Positions 36,556 through 45,742 of a stretch of 64,000 nucleotides of DNA are shown here, piece by piece (positions within the stretch are counted from its first letter, which is position 1; each line of letters starts with the position of its first letter). Source of the DNA: Spongiihabitans sp963422685 (GTDB taxonomy: Bacteria; Pseudomonadota; Gammaproteobacteria; Arenicellales; Poriferihabitantaceae); the NCBI GenBank assembly GCA_963422685.1, contig OY730442.1, positions 744,001-808,000 of the forward strand, written 5' to 3'. A program made the position numbers and the translations under genes. A model generated the notes under the pieces. That model saw only the letters and a program-made list of their open reading frames with translations. It did not search any database and was not told the origin of the DNA.

Positions 36556-37044
36556 TCATTGTCCTTCTGCGGCGGAATTATCGTCTTTTTTACCGCTGCC
36601 CTGAGCAAACATAAACTGGCTGATCAAAGATTCGAGTTGAATTGCCGACTGGGTGAACTCCAGCATATCCCCTTCCTGCAGATAGAAATCATCAGCGCCT
36701 GGCGACAGGCCGACGAATTGCGCACCCAGTAATCCGGCAGTAAGAATAGAGGCACCCGTATCCATCGGCAGAGTATCGTATTGTCTGTCGATATCCAGTC
36801 CCACCACGGCAGCATAGCTTTCTTTATCGATCCAGATGTTGCCCACGCGACCGACCCGCACTCCGCCGATCATTACTGGCGCTTTTACATTCAGCCCGCC
36901 GATATTGTCGAAACGCGCCTCGACGCGGTAGGTATGACTGGCGCCCGTGCCCGCGCTGCTGACCTGCATTGCCAGCATAACCAGGCTGCCAATACCAATG
37001 AGTATGAACAGACCTACCCAGATTTCTATACTTTTTCTTTGCAT
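36556..37044 (-). CDS. mlaD: MCE-domain protein MlaD
   Basis: A 162-residue protein with one N-terminal membrane helix (IWVGLFILIGIGSLVMLAMQ, residues 7-26) and a single MCE domain (YRVEARFDNIGGLNVKAPVM through GAQFVGLSPGADD). It forms a hexamer on MlaE and gates the path of lipids to and from MlaC. The C-terminus (SQFMFAQGSGKKDDN) is short and hydrophilic. Its start is only 5 bases after the mlaE stop. Confidence 0.95.
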   Translation of the reverse strand: MQRKSIEIWVGLFILIGIGSLVMLAMQVSSAGTGASHTYRVEARFDNIGGLNVKAPVMIGGVRVGRVGNIWIDKESYAAVVGLDIDRQYDTLPMDTGASILTAGLLGAQFVGLSPGADDFYLQEGDMLEFTQSAIQLESLISQFMFAQGSGKKDDNSAAEGQ

Positions 37045-37049
37045 GGCTT

Positions 37050-37829
37050 TTAAAAACCTCCAAACATTAATGCGGTCAAAACGTAATCTCCGCCTAAAAT
37101 AGCCAGCGACGAAGTCACCACGGTGCGGGTTGTGGCCCGACTCACGCCTTCCGAAGTGGGCTCGGCGCTGTACCCTTCAAACAGCGCTACCCAAATCACA
37201 ATCAGTCCAAACACCATGCTTTTGATCACGCCATTTAAAACATCATCAACCAGATCAACGCCGTTCTGCATGGACGACCAGTACACCCCGGCATCCACCC
37301 CAAACTGGCCATGCCCTACGAAGTATCCTCCCAGGACACCGACTGCGCTGAGCATGGCGGCCAGCAACGGCATGGCAATCAACCCGGCGATAAATCTCGG
37401 GCCAATAACCCGAATCATCGGGTCCACCGCCATCATCTCCATGGCGGCCAACTGATCGGTGGCCTTCATCAGGCCAATTTCTGCGGTCAGGGCGGAACCC
37501 GCCCGGCCCGCAAACAACAAGGCAGCGAGAACGGGCCCAAGTTCCCGTACAAGAAATAATGCCACCACTAACCCGAGGCTTGATTCCGCGCTGAAATTCA
37601 CCAATTGGTAATAACCCTGCAATCCCAATACCATGCCGACGAACAAACCGGAAACCAGAATAATCAACATGGTCAGCACACCGATAGCATAAAGCTGCTG
37701 GATGATCAAACAACCCCTGGGCAGACTGTGAAATGCGCCGCGAAATGCCGCGAACAGAAACAATACTGCGGCGCCTGATCGGGAAACAAAACCCATTCCC
37801 CATTGGCCCAGGCTGGCGATAAGGTTCAT
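37050..37829 (-). CDS. mlaE: ABC transporter permease MlaE
   Basis: A 259-residue MlaE-family permease with an N-terminal amphipathic segment and about five membrane helices. Conserved segments include SLGLVVALFLVRELGPVLAA (central glutamate-proline motif), AEIGLMKATDQLAAMEMMAV and GFGL-type loops. It forms the membrane core of the lipid transporter with MlaF. The start overlaps the mlaF stop by 4 bases (ATGA). Confidence 0.95.
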   Translation of the reverse strand: MNLIASLGQWGMGFVSRSGAAVLFLFAAFRGAFHSLPRGCLIIQQLYAIGVLTMLIILVSGLFVGMVLGLQGYYQLVNFSAESSLGLVVALFLVRELGPVLAALLFAGRAGSALTAEIGLMKATDQLAAMEMMAVDPMIRVIGPRFIAGLIAMPLLAAMLSAVGVLGGYFVGHGQFGVDAGVYWSSMQNGVDLVDDVLNGVIKSMVFGLIVIWVALFEGYSAEPTSEGVSRATTRTVVTSSLAILGGDYVLTALMFGGF

Positions 37830-38674
37830 CTTGTCCCGGAATACAAATCGTCGAGGTAATGATTCGCCGGATAATGATACCCGACCGGGCCATCGGGCAG
37901 GCCATTCATAAATTGTTTGATGCCGAGCTGGTCGCTGTGCATCATTTCCCGGGCCGTGCCGTGGCCGGCCACAGCGCCATTGTCCAGTAAATAGACATAA
38001 TCGGCGATACTACAACCTTCGGCCACGTCATGGGTAACGATAATCGAAGTGATGCCCATAGTGTCATTAAGCCGGCGGATCAATTGCACAATCACCCCCA
38101 TGGAAATCGGGTCAAGCCCGACAAAAGGTTCGTCGTACATGACCAACTGCGGGTCCAGCGCAATTGCCCTGGCCAGCGAAACCCGCCTGGCCATCCCGCC
38201 GGACAACTCGCCCGGCAGCAAATCCCGCGCACCGCGCAGCCCGACCATTTGCAGTTTCATTAACACCAGTATACGAATCAACTCTTCAGGCAAATCGGTT
38301 TGCTCGCGAAACGGGAAGGCGACGTTTTCGAACACATTTAAATCAGTCAGCAAGGCACTGTTTTGAAACAGCATTCCCATTTTCCGGCGCATTTCAAACA
38401 GCGCCGGGCTTTTTGTACGCGGCACCGCTGCACCATCGAAATTCAATTGACCTGAATCCGTCTGCAACCTCCCGCCCAGCAAACTCAAGAATGTGGATTT
38501 TCCACAGCCACTTGGCCCCATGATTACGGTTATCTTTCCCCGCGGAATGGTCAGGTTCAGACCGTTATATACGACCCGGTCGCCGAATGAAAAATGAACA
38601 TTTTTCGCCTCAACCATGGGGTTGTAAAACATGGAGCTGTGCAAAATTTCGGCCGACAAATCGGGTTCATTCAT
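37826..38674 (-). CDS. mlaF: ABC transporter ATP-binding protein MlaF
   Basis: A 282-residue ATPase: Walker A GPSGCGKST (53-61), signature LSGGMARRVSLARAI, Walker B LVMYDEPFVGLDPIS. It powers phospholipid movement by MlaFEDB. The first 14-19 residues are outside the usual alignment, and MVEAKNVHFSF (Met20) would also be a plausible start. It leads the operon mlaFEDCB-ibaG-grxD. A dyad lies in the leader (38729-38747). Confidence 0.93.
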   Translation of the reverse strand: MNEPDLSAEILHSSMFYNPMVEAKNVHFSFGDRVVYNGLNLTIPRGKITVIMGPSGCGKSTFLSLLGGRLQTDSGQLNFDGAAVPRTKSPALFEMRRKMGMLFQNSALLTDLNVFENVAFPFREQTDLPEELIRILVLMKLQMVGLRGARDLLPGELSGGMARRVSLARAIALDPQLVMYDEPFVGLDPISMGVIVQLIRRLNDTMGITSIIVTHDVAEGCSIADYVYLLDNGAVAGHGTAREMMHSDQLGIKQFMNGLPDGPVGYHYPANHYLDDLYSGTR

Positions 38675-38728
38675 AGTGAAAACAGCGATAAAAATATGGT
38701 GTTGCAGAGAATTTTATCAGATGCCTGA

Positions 38729-38747
38729 TTTCAGGACAGCCCTGAAA
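38729..38747. promoter_or_regulatory. Perfect dyad upstream of mlaF
   Basis: TTTCAGG (38729-38735) and CCTGAAA (38741-38747) form 7-base inverted arms with a five-base centre, about 55 bases upstream of the mlaF ATG. There is no T-run, so it is not a classic terminator. It could be an operator for the mla operon or a chance hairpin. Confidence 0.35.
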
Positions 38748-38831
38748 CGCCCAATTGCAATACCAGAAATTTGCGCGTATCAGGTTAAAATAAGCGGCCG
38801 GGTTTTTATCCATCCACACTGATTTTCAGGC

Positions 38832-39005
38832 ATGGTAGCAGAAACGGTTCAGAACCCACAACCAAAAGAATGCAGCAATATCGGTAACTTACATTCGCTG
38901 TTTCAATCGGTTCGCAAACAATTATCCGATAAAATTCCCGGCCAGAAGCAACTGGTTGACCGATTGCTGATTGCGCTGTTATCCGACGGCCCACCTGCCG
39001 GTTAA
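38832..39005 (+). pseudogene. N-terminal relic of a MoxR-type AAA ATPase
   Basis: A 57-codon frame reads LHSLFQSVRKQLSDKIPGQK, then QLVDRLLIALLSDG, which matches the N-terminus of MoxR proteins up to the point where DGHLLVEGAPG-type Walker A should follow. Removing one C from the GGCCC run restores DGHLPV before the next stop, so a frameshift and loss of everything downstream, including the Walker A motif, are both visible. The rest of the gene is absent. The ATG context gives no strong ribosome site. It is the only trace of a MoxR locus here. Confidence 0.6.
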
Positions 39006-39085
39006 CGTTTAAATTTCAAAAAGGCCCGTTATTTCACAACATCATTCGTGCTGACGAAATAAACCGCGCCCCGGCCACCAGAAAA

Positions 39086-41029
39086 TTAACTGGCCATCGT
39101 TATGGGCGGGGCCATATTCTCCGGCTCTGCGATAACCGCCAACTTGTCCACAATCCGGCGTTTGATCCCCTGCGCATCCAGACCGATCGCAGCGAGCTGC
39201 TGCTGCTGGGTGCCCTGCTCAAGATGCTGGTCGGGAATCCCCAGGGTCATAACCGCAACATGCCGATGATTTTGTGCCAGGCATTCGCTAATCGCCGACC
39301 CGGCCCCACCCATCACCACGTTCTCCTCAACGGTAACGATCAACGCGTGGGTGTCAGCCATGCTCAGAATCAGTTGCTGATCCAACGGTTTGATAAAACG
39401 CATATTGACTACGGTGGCGTCAAGCACAGCGCCCGCCTCAACGGCGGGTGCCACCATGGTGCCGAAGGCCAGAATTGCCACGTATCTGGTCTTGCCTGTG
39501 GGTCTGGCCTTGCCGGTGATTTGGCGACGAATTTCCGCCTTGCCGATCGCCAAAGCGTACATCTCAGATTTTTCAGCGACACCCGGACCACTGCCCCGGG
39601 GATACCGCACCGCAGCCGGGCCAACATGCCGATACCCGGTATACAACATATTGCGGCATTCCGCTTCATCTGCCGGGGCCATAATTACCATTCCAGGAAT
39701 ACAGCGCAGAAACGAATAGTCGTATACCCCGGCGTGGGTGGCGCCATCGGCACCGACCAGCCCGGCCCGGTCGATGGCAAACAACACATCGAGATGCTGG
39801 ATGGAAATATCGTGGATCAGTTGATCGTAGGCGCGCTGTAAAAAAGTGGAGTAAATGGCCACTACCGGTTTCAGTCCTTCGCAGGCCAAACCTGCGGCAA
39901 AGGTTAATGCGTGCTGCTCGGCAATTCCCACGTCAAAATACCGGTCTGGATATTCCCGGGAAAATCGAACCAGCCCGGAACCCTCGCGCATGGCCGGCGT
40001 AATGCCGATCAGCGCCTCATCCTGCGCGGCCATGTCGCACAACCAGTCGCTAAAAACATGGGTATAGGTTCGCCCTTTTTTCTTCTTTTCCAGCTTGCCG
40101 GTATCCGGGTTAAACGGTGTGACGCCGTGGAATACGCATGGGTCGCCCTCTGCGGGCTTGAATCCCTTTCCCTTCTGCGTCACCACATGCAGAAATCTTG
40201 GCCCCCGCATGTCCTTCATGTTTTTCAAAGTGGCCACAACGGTATTCAGGTTATGCCCGTCAATGGGCCCGATATAATAAAAACCGAGCTCTTCAAACAA
40301 GGTGCTGGGCATAACCATGCCTTTCAGATGCTCTTCCCAACGGCGGGCATAATTTTTCACCGGCGGGGGTAATGTACCCAATACGGTCTTGCTGCCTTCC
40401 CGCACCGTGGTATAGGCATGGCCGGATAAAATTCTCGCCAGGTAATTTGAAATGGCGCCCACGTTCGGCGAAATCGACATTTCATTGTCGTTCAGAATAA
40501 CCAGCAAATCTGCATCCAGGTCACCGGCATTGTTTAATGCCTCAAAGGCCATGCCACCGGTGAGTGCGCCATCGCCGATAATCGCCACCACCTCGCGTTC
40601 AATGCCCTCCCGCCCGGCCGCAACCGCCATTCCCAATGCGGCGCTGATAGAGGTGCTGGCGTGGCCGGCGCCGAATGTATCGTATTCACTCTCGCTGCGT
40701 TTGAGAAAACCCGACAACCCCCTGTATTGACGGATGGTGTCAAACCGCTCCCTGCGACCGGTTAAAATTTTATGGGGATAGGCCTGATGACCGATGTCCC
40801 AGACCAGCCGGTCCACCGGGGTATTAAAAACATAATGCAGCGCAATGGTCAGTTCAATGGTACCGAGTCCGGGCGCCAGATGCCCACCGGTCTGGGCGGT
40901 GATTTCTATCAGGTATTTTCTAAGCTCGACTGCAAGCCGGGCCAATTGCGCCTGGCCCAGAGCTTTAAGCTGGCCGGGATGGTCAATGGTAAATAATAAC
41001 GGGTAGTGGCTGGCGCTGCCCTCGGGCAT
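39086..41029 (-). CDS. dxs: 1-deoxy-D-xylulose-5-phosphate synthase
   Basis: A 647-residue thiamine diphosphate enzyme of the MEP isoprenoid pathway, joining pyruvate and glyceraldehyde-3-phosphate. The TPP/Mg site GDGALTGGMAFEALNNAG and the DNEMSISPNVGA segment, plus the transketolase-like PYR domain (DVGIAEQHALTFAAGLA), are all present. The start ATG overlaps the ispA stop by one base (TGATG). It is the last gene of the xseB-ispA-dxs operon. Confidence 0.97.
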   Translation of the reverse strand: MPEGSASHYPLLFTIDHPGQLKALGQAQLARLAVELRKYLIEITAQTGGHLAPGLGTIELTIALHYVFNTPVDRLVWDIGHQAYPHKILTGRRERFDTIRQYRGLSGFLKRSESEYDTFGAGHASTSISAALGMAVAAGREGIEREVVAIIGDGALTGGMAFEALNNAGDLDADLLVILNDNEMSISPNVGAISNYLARILSGHAYTTVREGSKTVLGTLPPPVKNYARRWEEHLKGMVMPSTLFEELGFYYIGPIDGHNLNTVVATLKNMKDMRGPRFLHVVTQKGKGFKPAEGDPCVFHGVTPFNPDTGKLEKKKKGRTYTHVFSDWLCDMAAQDEALIGITPAMREGSGLVRFSREYPDRYFDVGIAEQHALTFAAGLACEGLKPVVAIYSTFLQRAYDQLIHDISIQHLDVLFAIDRAGLVGADGATHAGVYDYSFLRCIPGMVIMAPADEAECRNMLYTGYRHVGPAAVRYPRGSGPGVAEKSEMYALAIGKAEIRRQITGKARPTGKTRYVAILAFGTMVAPAVEAGAVLDATVVNMRFIKPLDQQLILSMADTHALIVTVEENVVMGGAGSAISECLAQNHRHVAVMTLGIPDQHLEQGTQQQQLAAIGLDAQGIKRRIVDKLAVIAEPENMAPPITMAS

Positions 41030-41919
41030 CAGTGACTCCGGGAAACCGCAAATTGTGCGAGCTGTTGCAGGAACATCCCATTATCCCCCAAACCCTGAAT
41101 GGATTCGATAGCCTGATCCGACCAGTTACGGGCATGTGTCCTGGCCCCATCAACCCCTGACAATGAAACATAGGTCACTTTATTCATACGATGATCAGTG
41201 CCGCTGGTCTTGCCCAGGGTTTCACTGTCCGAGGTATGGTCAAGAATATCGTCCGTAATCTGAAAGGACAGCCCCAGCGCTGACGCATAGCGCCCTAAAT
41301 TCTCCAGCAGCTCCGAATCAACATTCGCTCCGGCCAATCCGCCGACCAGCGCTGCGGCTTTAATCAATGCCCCGGTTTTGAGTCGATGTATCTGCACCAA
41401 ATCCTCGTAGCCAATCACCTTGCCGGTGGCTTCCATGTCCAACGCCTGACCGCCAGCCATGCCGATAGAACCGATGGCCCGGGCCAGCTCTGTTATCATG
41501 CGCAACCGTCGATCAACCGGAATACCGTCCTGGGAGATCGCCAGAATCTCGAACGCACGGGACTGCAAAGCATCACCAGCCAAAACAGCGGTGGCTTCAT
41601 CAAACATAGTATGGCAAGTGGGTCGCCCGCGCCGCAGATCATCATCATCCATCGCCGGTAAATCATCGTGAACCAGGGAGTAGGCATGCACCATTTCCAG
41701 CGCACAGGCCGGCACATCCAATTGCGCTGGCGCAGCCCCGGCGACTTCACCACAGGCATACACCAACATGGCCCGAAAACGTTTGCCCCCGCCCAGACAA
41801 ACATACTCCATCGCCTGATGTAATCGATTCGGCGTAGTTGCCGCGCTAATCAGTTGGGATTTAAGCGTCGCTTCCGTGCGTGCGGCGTAGCTTTTCCATA
41901 TCGATTCGAATTCTTCCAA
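41029..41919 (-). CDS. ispA: Farnesyl diphosphate synthase
   Basis: A 296-residue prenyl synthase with the two aspartate-rich motifs: DDLPAMDDDDLRRGRPTCH (first) and DDILD (second), and the GGKRFR substrate contact. It condenses IPP with DMAPP and GPP to give farnesyl diphosphate. It lies between xseB (15 bases upstream) and dxs, in the classic enterobacterial order. Confidence 0.95.
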   Translation of the reverse strand: MEEFESIWKSYAARTEATLKSQLISAATTPNRLHQAMEYVCLGGGKRFRAMLVYACGEVAGAAPAQLDVPACALEMVHAYSLVHDDLPAMDDDDLRRGRPTCHTMFDEATAVLAGDALQSRAFEILAISQDGIPVDRRLRMITELARAIGSIGMAGGQALDMEATGKVIGYEDLVQIHRLKTGALIKAAALVGGLAGANVDSELLENLGRYASALGLSFQITDDILDHTSDSETLGKTSGTDHRMNKVTYVSLSGVDGARTHARNWSDQAIESIQGLGDNGMFLQQLAQFAVSRSH

Positions 41920-41934
41920 CTACTCGTCGTCCCC

Positions 41935-42192
41935 CTAATCTTGCATGTCTTCCGTGTCCTGCTGCATGGCCTCAAGTTTATACGCGCCATGTTTCCTGAC
42001 CAGCTTTTCTACTTTTTGCTGGGCATCATCCAGGGTTTTTTGGCATTTTTCAGCCAGTGCCATGCCGCGTTCAAAATCTTCAAGGGTATCGTCCAAAGTC
42101 TGATCACCACGCTCCATCCTGGCAACGATCTTTTCCAGCTCAGCCAGGGACTTTTCGAAATCCGGCATTTCGCTTTTTTCGGATTGCGGCAT
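41935..42192 (-). CDS. xseB: Exodeoxyribonuclease VII small subunit
   Basis: An 85-residue helical protein (MPDFEKSLAELEKIVARME, then GMALAEKCQKTLDDAQQKV), the XseB signature. It forms exonuclease VII with XseA, which degrades single-stranded DNA. The start may be the later ATG (Met9), which would better match the usual N-terminus. First gene of the xseB-ispA-dxs operon; the xseA gene is not in this window. Confidence 0.92.
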   Translation of the reverse strand: MPQSEKSEMPDFEKSLAELEKIVARMERGDQTLDDTLEDFERGMALAEKCQKTLDDAQQKVEKLVRKHGAYKLEAMQQDTEDMQD

Positions 42193-42358
42193 TTTCAGGT
42201 GGCACCGGGGCGTAATTTTGGGCTGGATATGGTATCAAATTTCGTCACGCCCCATAACATTTGATGCAAAATCGCCGCCAAACAGCGCATTCCAACCGGA
42301 ATTTTCTACCGCCCGGGGTTTTAGGCTATCATTCGGCCCGGTATTTCTCCATAAATTA

Positions 42359-44248
42359 ATGCGTAGCAATTACACAGCATCGGCAATCGAAGTCCTCACT
42401 GGAATTGAGCCGGTACGCAAACGACCGGGGATGTATACGGAGACAGACCGCCCCAATCATCTCGCCCACGAAGTTATCGATAACAGCGTGGACGAAGCCA
42501 TTGCCGGATACGCCGACAGCATAGACGTACATCTGCACGAAGATGGTTCGCTAACTGTTACAGACAATGGCAGAGGTATGCCGGTTGACATCCATAAGGA
42601 AGAAGGGGTGAGCGGTGTGGAGCTGATTATGACCCGACTCCACGCCGGGGGGAAGTTTTCCGGGAATCATTACCAGTACTCCGGTGGACTGCATGGCGTT
42701 GGCGTATCTGTGGTGAATGCCTTGTCATCCAGACTGGATGTCTGGATTCGCAGAAATGGCGAGGAACATCACATCAGTTTTGCCGACGGCGACAAGAAAA
42801 CCGGCCTGAAAACCACCGCCAAAGTGGCAAAAAAGATCACGGGTACGACCATTCGGTTTCTCCCGGACCCAAATTTTTTCGACTCGCCAAAATTTCATGT
42901 GGCGCGATTAAAACGCACACTCAGGGCAAAAGCGGTTCTTTGTCCCGGCTTGCACGTCCGCTTCTTCGACCAGACCAGCCAGAATAACAATGAAAGCTGG
43001 CAATACGGTGACGGGCTGGAGCAATACCTGTGCGATGCTTTAACTGGTGCTGAGCTGGTGCCCGATAAACCTTATATCGGAGCATATCGTGGCGATGACG
43101 GCGAGATAGACTGGGCCGTCGCCTGGGTTATAGACGGCGGTGAATATATTACGGAAAGCTATGTAAATCTGGTGCCCACCGTGCAGGGCGGCACCCATGT
43201 CAACGGCTTCAGAAGCGGGCTGACCGAGGCGATTCGGGAATTCTGTGAATTCCGGGACAGCCTGCCCAGAGGCGTAAAACTCACCCCGGAAGACATCTGG
43301 CTGCATTGCAGTTATGTCCTGTCGATTCGCATCCAGGAACCCCAATTCAGCGGCCAGACCAAGGACCGGCTATCCTCACGGCACACCGCTTCAATGGTGC
43401 AGGCCGCAGCCAAAGACGCATTCGGTCTATGGTTAAACCAGCATATCGGCGATGCAGGGAAAATCGCACAAATCGCCATCGACAATGCCCGGCGGCGATT
43501 ACGTGCTGGAAAAAAAGTGCAGCGGAAAAAAATCACCGGCCCGACGCTGCCAGGCAAGCTGGCAGACTGCACCAGCGATGATCTGGAAATGACGGAATTA
43601 TTTTTGGTGGAAGGCGATTCTGCGGGCGGCTCGGCCAAACAGGCCCGGGACCGTATTTTCCAGGCGGTAATGCCATTACGGGGAAAAATACTCAACACCT
43701 GGGAAATTGATTCGGGGGAGGTGCTGGCATCCCAGGAAGTCCATGACATCGCTATCGCCCTGGGGGTGGATCCCGGATCAAAGGATTTAACTGATCTGCG
43801 CTATGGACGGGTGTGCATCCTGGCCGATGCGGACTCTGATGGGGCACATATTGCGACCCTGCTGTGCGCCCTGTTCCTGCGCCATTTTCCGGCATTGGTG
43901 GATGCCGGAAGGATCTGTATCGCCATGCCACCGCTGTTCAGAATCGACGTGGCCAAAAAGGTCTATTACGCATTGGATGAAAAGGATAAAACCGACATCC
44001 TCAATCATATTGAATCGGAAAAAATCAGAGGAAAAATCAACATACAGCGGTTTAAAGGCCTGGGCGAAATGAACCCGCCCCAACTGCGGGAAACCACAAT
44101 GAACCCGGCAACCCGAAGTTTGATGCAGCTTGTGGTGAAAACCGGAGACGGCACACATTCGGTAATGGACATGCTGCTAGCCAGGAAACGCTCATCCGAC
44201 CGAAAAACCTGGCTGGGCGAAAAGGGACATCAGGTAGAGGTTTTGTAG
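42359..44248 (+). CDS. parE: DNA topoisomerase IV subunit B
   Basis: A 629-residue GHKL ATPase, one residue shorter than E. coli ParE. The start at ATG 42359 gives the standard MRSNYTASAIEVLTGIEPVR N-terminus; an upstream extension from 42218 is not supported. VIDNSVDEAIAGYADSID and GGLHGVGVSVVNALS are ATP-binding motifs, and LFLVEGDSAGGSAKQARDR and LADADSDGAHI form the Toprim metal site. With ParC it separates replicated chromosomes. The parC gene is not in the window. Confidence 0.96.
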   Translation: MRSNYTASAIEVLTGIEPVRKRPGMYTETDRPNHLAHEVIDNSVDEAIAGYADSIDVHLHEDGSLTVTDNGRGMPVDIHKEEGVSGVELIMTRLHAGGKFSGNHYQYSGGLHGVGVSVVNALSSRLDVWIRRNGEEHHISFADGDKKTGLKTTAKVAKKITGTTIRFLPDPNFFDSPKFHVARLKRTLRAKAVLCPGLHVRFFDQTSQNNNESWQYGDGLEQYLCDALTGAELVPDKPYIGAYRGDDGEIDWAVAWVIDGGEYITESYVNLVPTVQGGTHVNGFRSGLTEAIREFCEFRDSLPRGVKLTPEDIWLHCSYVLSIRIQEPQFSGQTKDRLSSRHTASMVQAAAKDAFGLWLNQHIGDAGKIAQIAIDNARRRLRAGKKVQRKKITGPTLPGKLADCTSDDLEMTELFLVEGDSAGGSAKQARDRIFQAVMPLRGKILNTWEIDSGEVLASQEVHDIAIALGVDPGSKDLTDLRYGRVCILADADSDGAHIATLLCALFLRHFPALVDAGRICIAMPPLFRIDVAKKVYYALDEKDKTDILNHIESEKIRGKINIQRFKGLGEMNPPQLRETTMNPATRSLMQLVVKTGDGTHSVMDMLLARKRSSDRKTWLGEKGHQVEVL

Positions 44249-44313
44249 TGCATCGCCAATATGCACGAGCTCCAGGAAAAATATTACCCCGCAGCGGCCA
44301 TGGCAAGGATTCG

Positions 44314-44727
44314 TCAACGATTCCGCAAATAGACTTTCATTTTATGCAACTGCCGGGGGTTTTGATGTTTTCCGGTCAGCCATAACCGGCGGCGGCGCCC
44401 GTTGTGGGTAAATAACACAAACCAGTCGGTGCCGATATTCATGGCGCTTTTATAAATGATTTTTTCCAACCCGCCATCAGCATTCACCAGATGCCATTGT
44501 TCATCCTGAGTGACGTGCACACCGCTATATTGCGCAAGCGCGGCATGAGTCTTCAGTTCGTATCCAAGCAGCGCAATACAAACCAGGGAAATCGACAAAA
44601 AAATGGTGGTTTCAGCAACCAGGTAAATCGGCGCCAGGGGCAGTAAATAAAGCGCAGCGATCAATCGTCCCAGGTGATTCGTCGAACCTGTTTCAAGGGA
44701 CAGGGGCAGACAGTATTTTAGCGACAA
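44314..44727 (-). CDS. ygfX: YgfX-like membrane protein
   Basis: A 137-residue protein with two predicted membrane helices near residues 20-55 and a polar C-terminal domain (WHLVNADGGLEKIIYKSAMN and GTDWFVLFTHNGRRRRLWL), the layout of YgfX (CptA). E. coli YgfX has been described as a membrane partner of SdhE and proposed to affect MreB and FtsZ. Its start overlaps sdhE by about 35 bases, so the two are likely coupled. It is the last gene of the sdh operon. Confidence 0.75.
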   Translation of the reverse strand: MSLKYCLPLSLETGSTNHLGRLIAALYLLPLAPIYLVAETTIFLSISLVCIALLGYELKTHAALAQYSGVHVTQDEQWHLVNADGGLEKIIYKSAMNIGTDWFVLFTHNGRRRRLWLTGKHQNPRQLHKMKVYLRNR

Positions 44728-44944
44728 TTTTCACCATTCCCGGGGAACCGGGCTTAACCTTCAGGCATAACCACTGGGCCAGCGCCGGGTCTTCGATTTC
44801 CAGCAGTGCAGCAAATGCCTGTTTTTCATCCTGGCTTAAATCAATATAATGATTCTCCACAAACCGACCCAATAGCAAATCCAGCTCCCTGGTACCGCGC
44901 CGGCAGCGCCAAAGCAGTTGTTTGATATTTCCCTGATCCGCCAT
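44693..44944 (-). CDS. sdhE: Succinate dehydrogenase assembly factor SdhE
   Basis: An 83-residue protein with the conserved RRGTRELD motif near residues 15-22 (RGxxE, needed for FAD attachment) and the HYIDLSQDEKQAFAALLE helix. SdhE (SDHAF2/YgfY family) helps covalent flavin binding to SdhA. It follows sdhB by 18 bases and overlaps ygfX, matching a standard gammaproteobacterial arrangement. Confidence 0.92.
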   Translation of the reverse strand: MADQGNIKQLLWRCRRGTRELDLLLGRFVENHYIDLSQDEKQAFAALLEIEDPALAQWLCLKVKPGSPGMVKIVAKILSAPVP

Positions 44945-44962
44945 ATACGCTGGCCTGGCTGA

Positions 44963-45742
44963 TTAACCCGATTTTTGCCGGACCACCGCTTTTTTAATTT
45001 CCCCGATCGCTTTAGCAGGATTTAATCCCTTGGGGCAGGTCTTGGTACAATTCATGATCGTGTGACAACGATATAACTTGAATGCGTCATCCAGGTTCTC
45101 CAGTCGCGCCCGGGTTGCGTCATCCCGACTATCCACGATCCAGCGCCAGGATTGCAATAGCGCCGCCGGACCGAGATATTTATCGCTGTTCCACCAATAA
45201 CTCGGGCAGCTTGTCGAACAACAGGCGCACAAAATACATTCATACAATCCGTCAAGTTTGCTACGTTCCTGTTCGGATTGCAGGCGTTCGCCCTCTGGTT
45301 CGTCCTGACTGGATTGTAACCAGGGTTGTACCGAACTGTACTGGCGGTAAAAATTGTTCATATCCGGTACTAAATCCTTTACCACGGACATATGCGGCAA
45401 CGGATATATGCTGATATCGCCATCAACCTGTTCTGCCGTGGCCGTACAGGCAAGGGTGTTGACACCATTGATGTTCATTGAGCAGGAACCGCAAATTCCC
45501 TCTCGGCAGGAACGCCGGAAGGTCAGTGTACTGTCGATCACGTTCTTTATGCGGATCAGAATATCCAGTACCATCGGCCCACAGGCTTGCATATCCACCT
45601 GATAAGTGTCCACGCGCGGGTTTTCGCTGCTGTCTGGATTCCAGCGATACACATGGACGGCACGCAGGTTACCGCTGCTCACATCTTTAAAGGTTTTACC
45701 TTTAGCCATGCGGGAATTAACCGGCAGTCTGAATTCAGCCAT
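44963..45742 (-). CDS. sdhB: Succinate dehydrogenase iron-sulfur subunit
   Basis: A 259-residue subunit with the plant-type 2Fe-2S site (CREGICGSCSMNINGVNTLAC) and a C-terminal ferredoxin-like domain holding the 4Fe-4S and 3Fe-4S clusters (CILCACCSTSCPSYWWN, then CHTIMNCTKTCPKGLNP). It passes electrons from SdhA flavin to ubiquinone in the membrane anchor. The start overlaps the sdhA stop by one base. About 20 residues longer than E. coli SdhB. Confidence 0.96.
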   Translation of the reverse strand: MAEFRLPVNSRMAKGKTFKDVSSGNLRAVHVYRWNPDSSENPRVDTYQVDMQACGPMVLDILIRIKNVIDSTLTFRRSCREGICGSCSMNINGVNTLACTATAEQVDGDISIYPLPHMSVVKDLVPDMNNFYRQYSSVQPWLQSSQDEPEGERLQSEQERSKLDGLYECILCACCSTSCPSYWWNSDKYLGPAALLQSWRWIVDSRDDATRARLENLDDAFKLYRCHTIMNCTKTCPKGLNPAKAIGEIKKAVVRQKSG

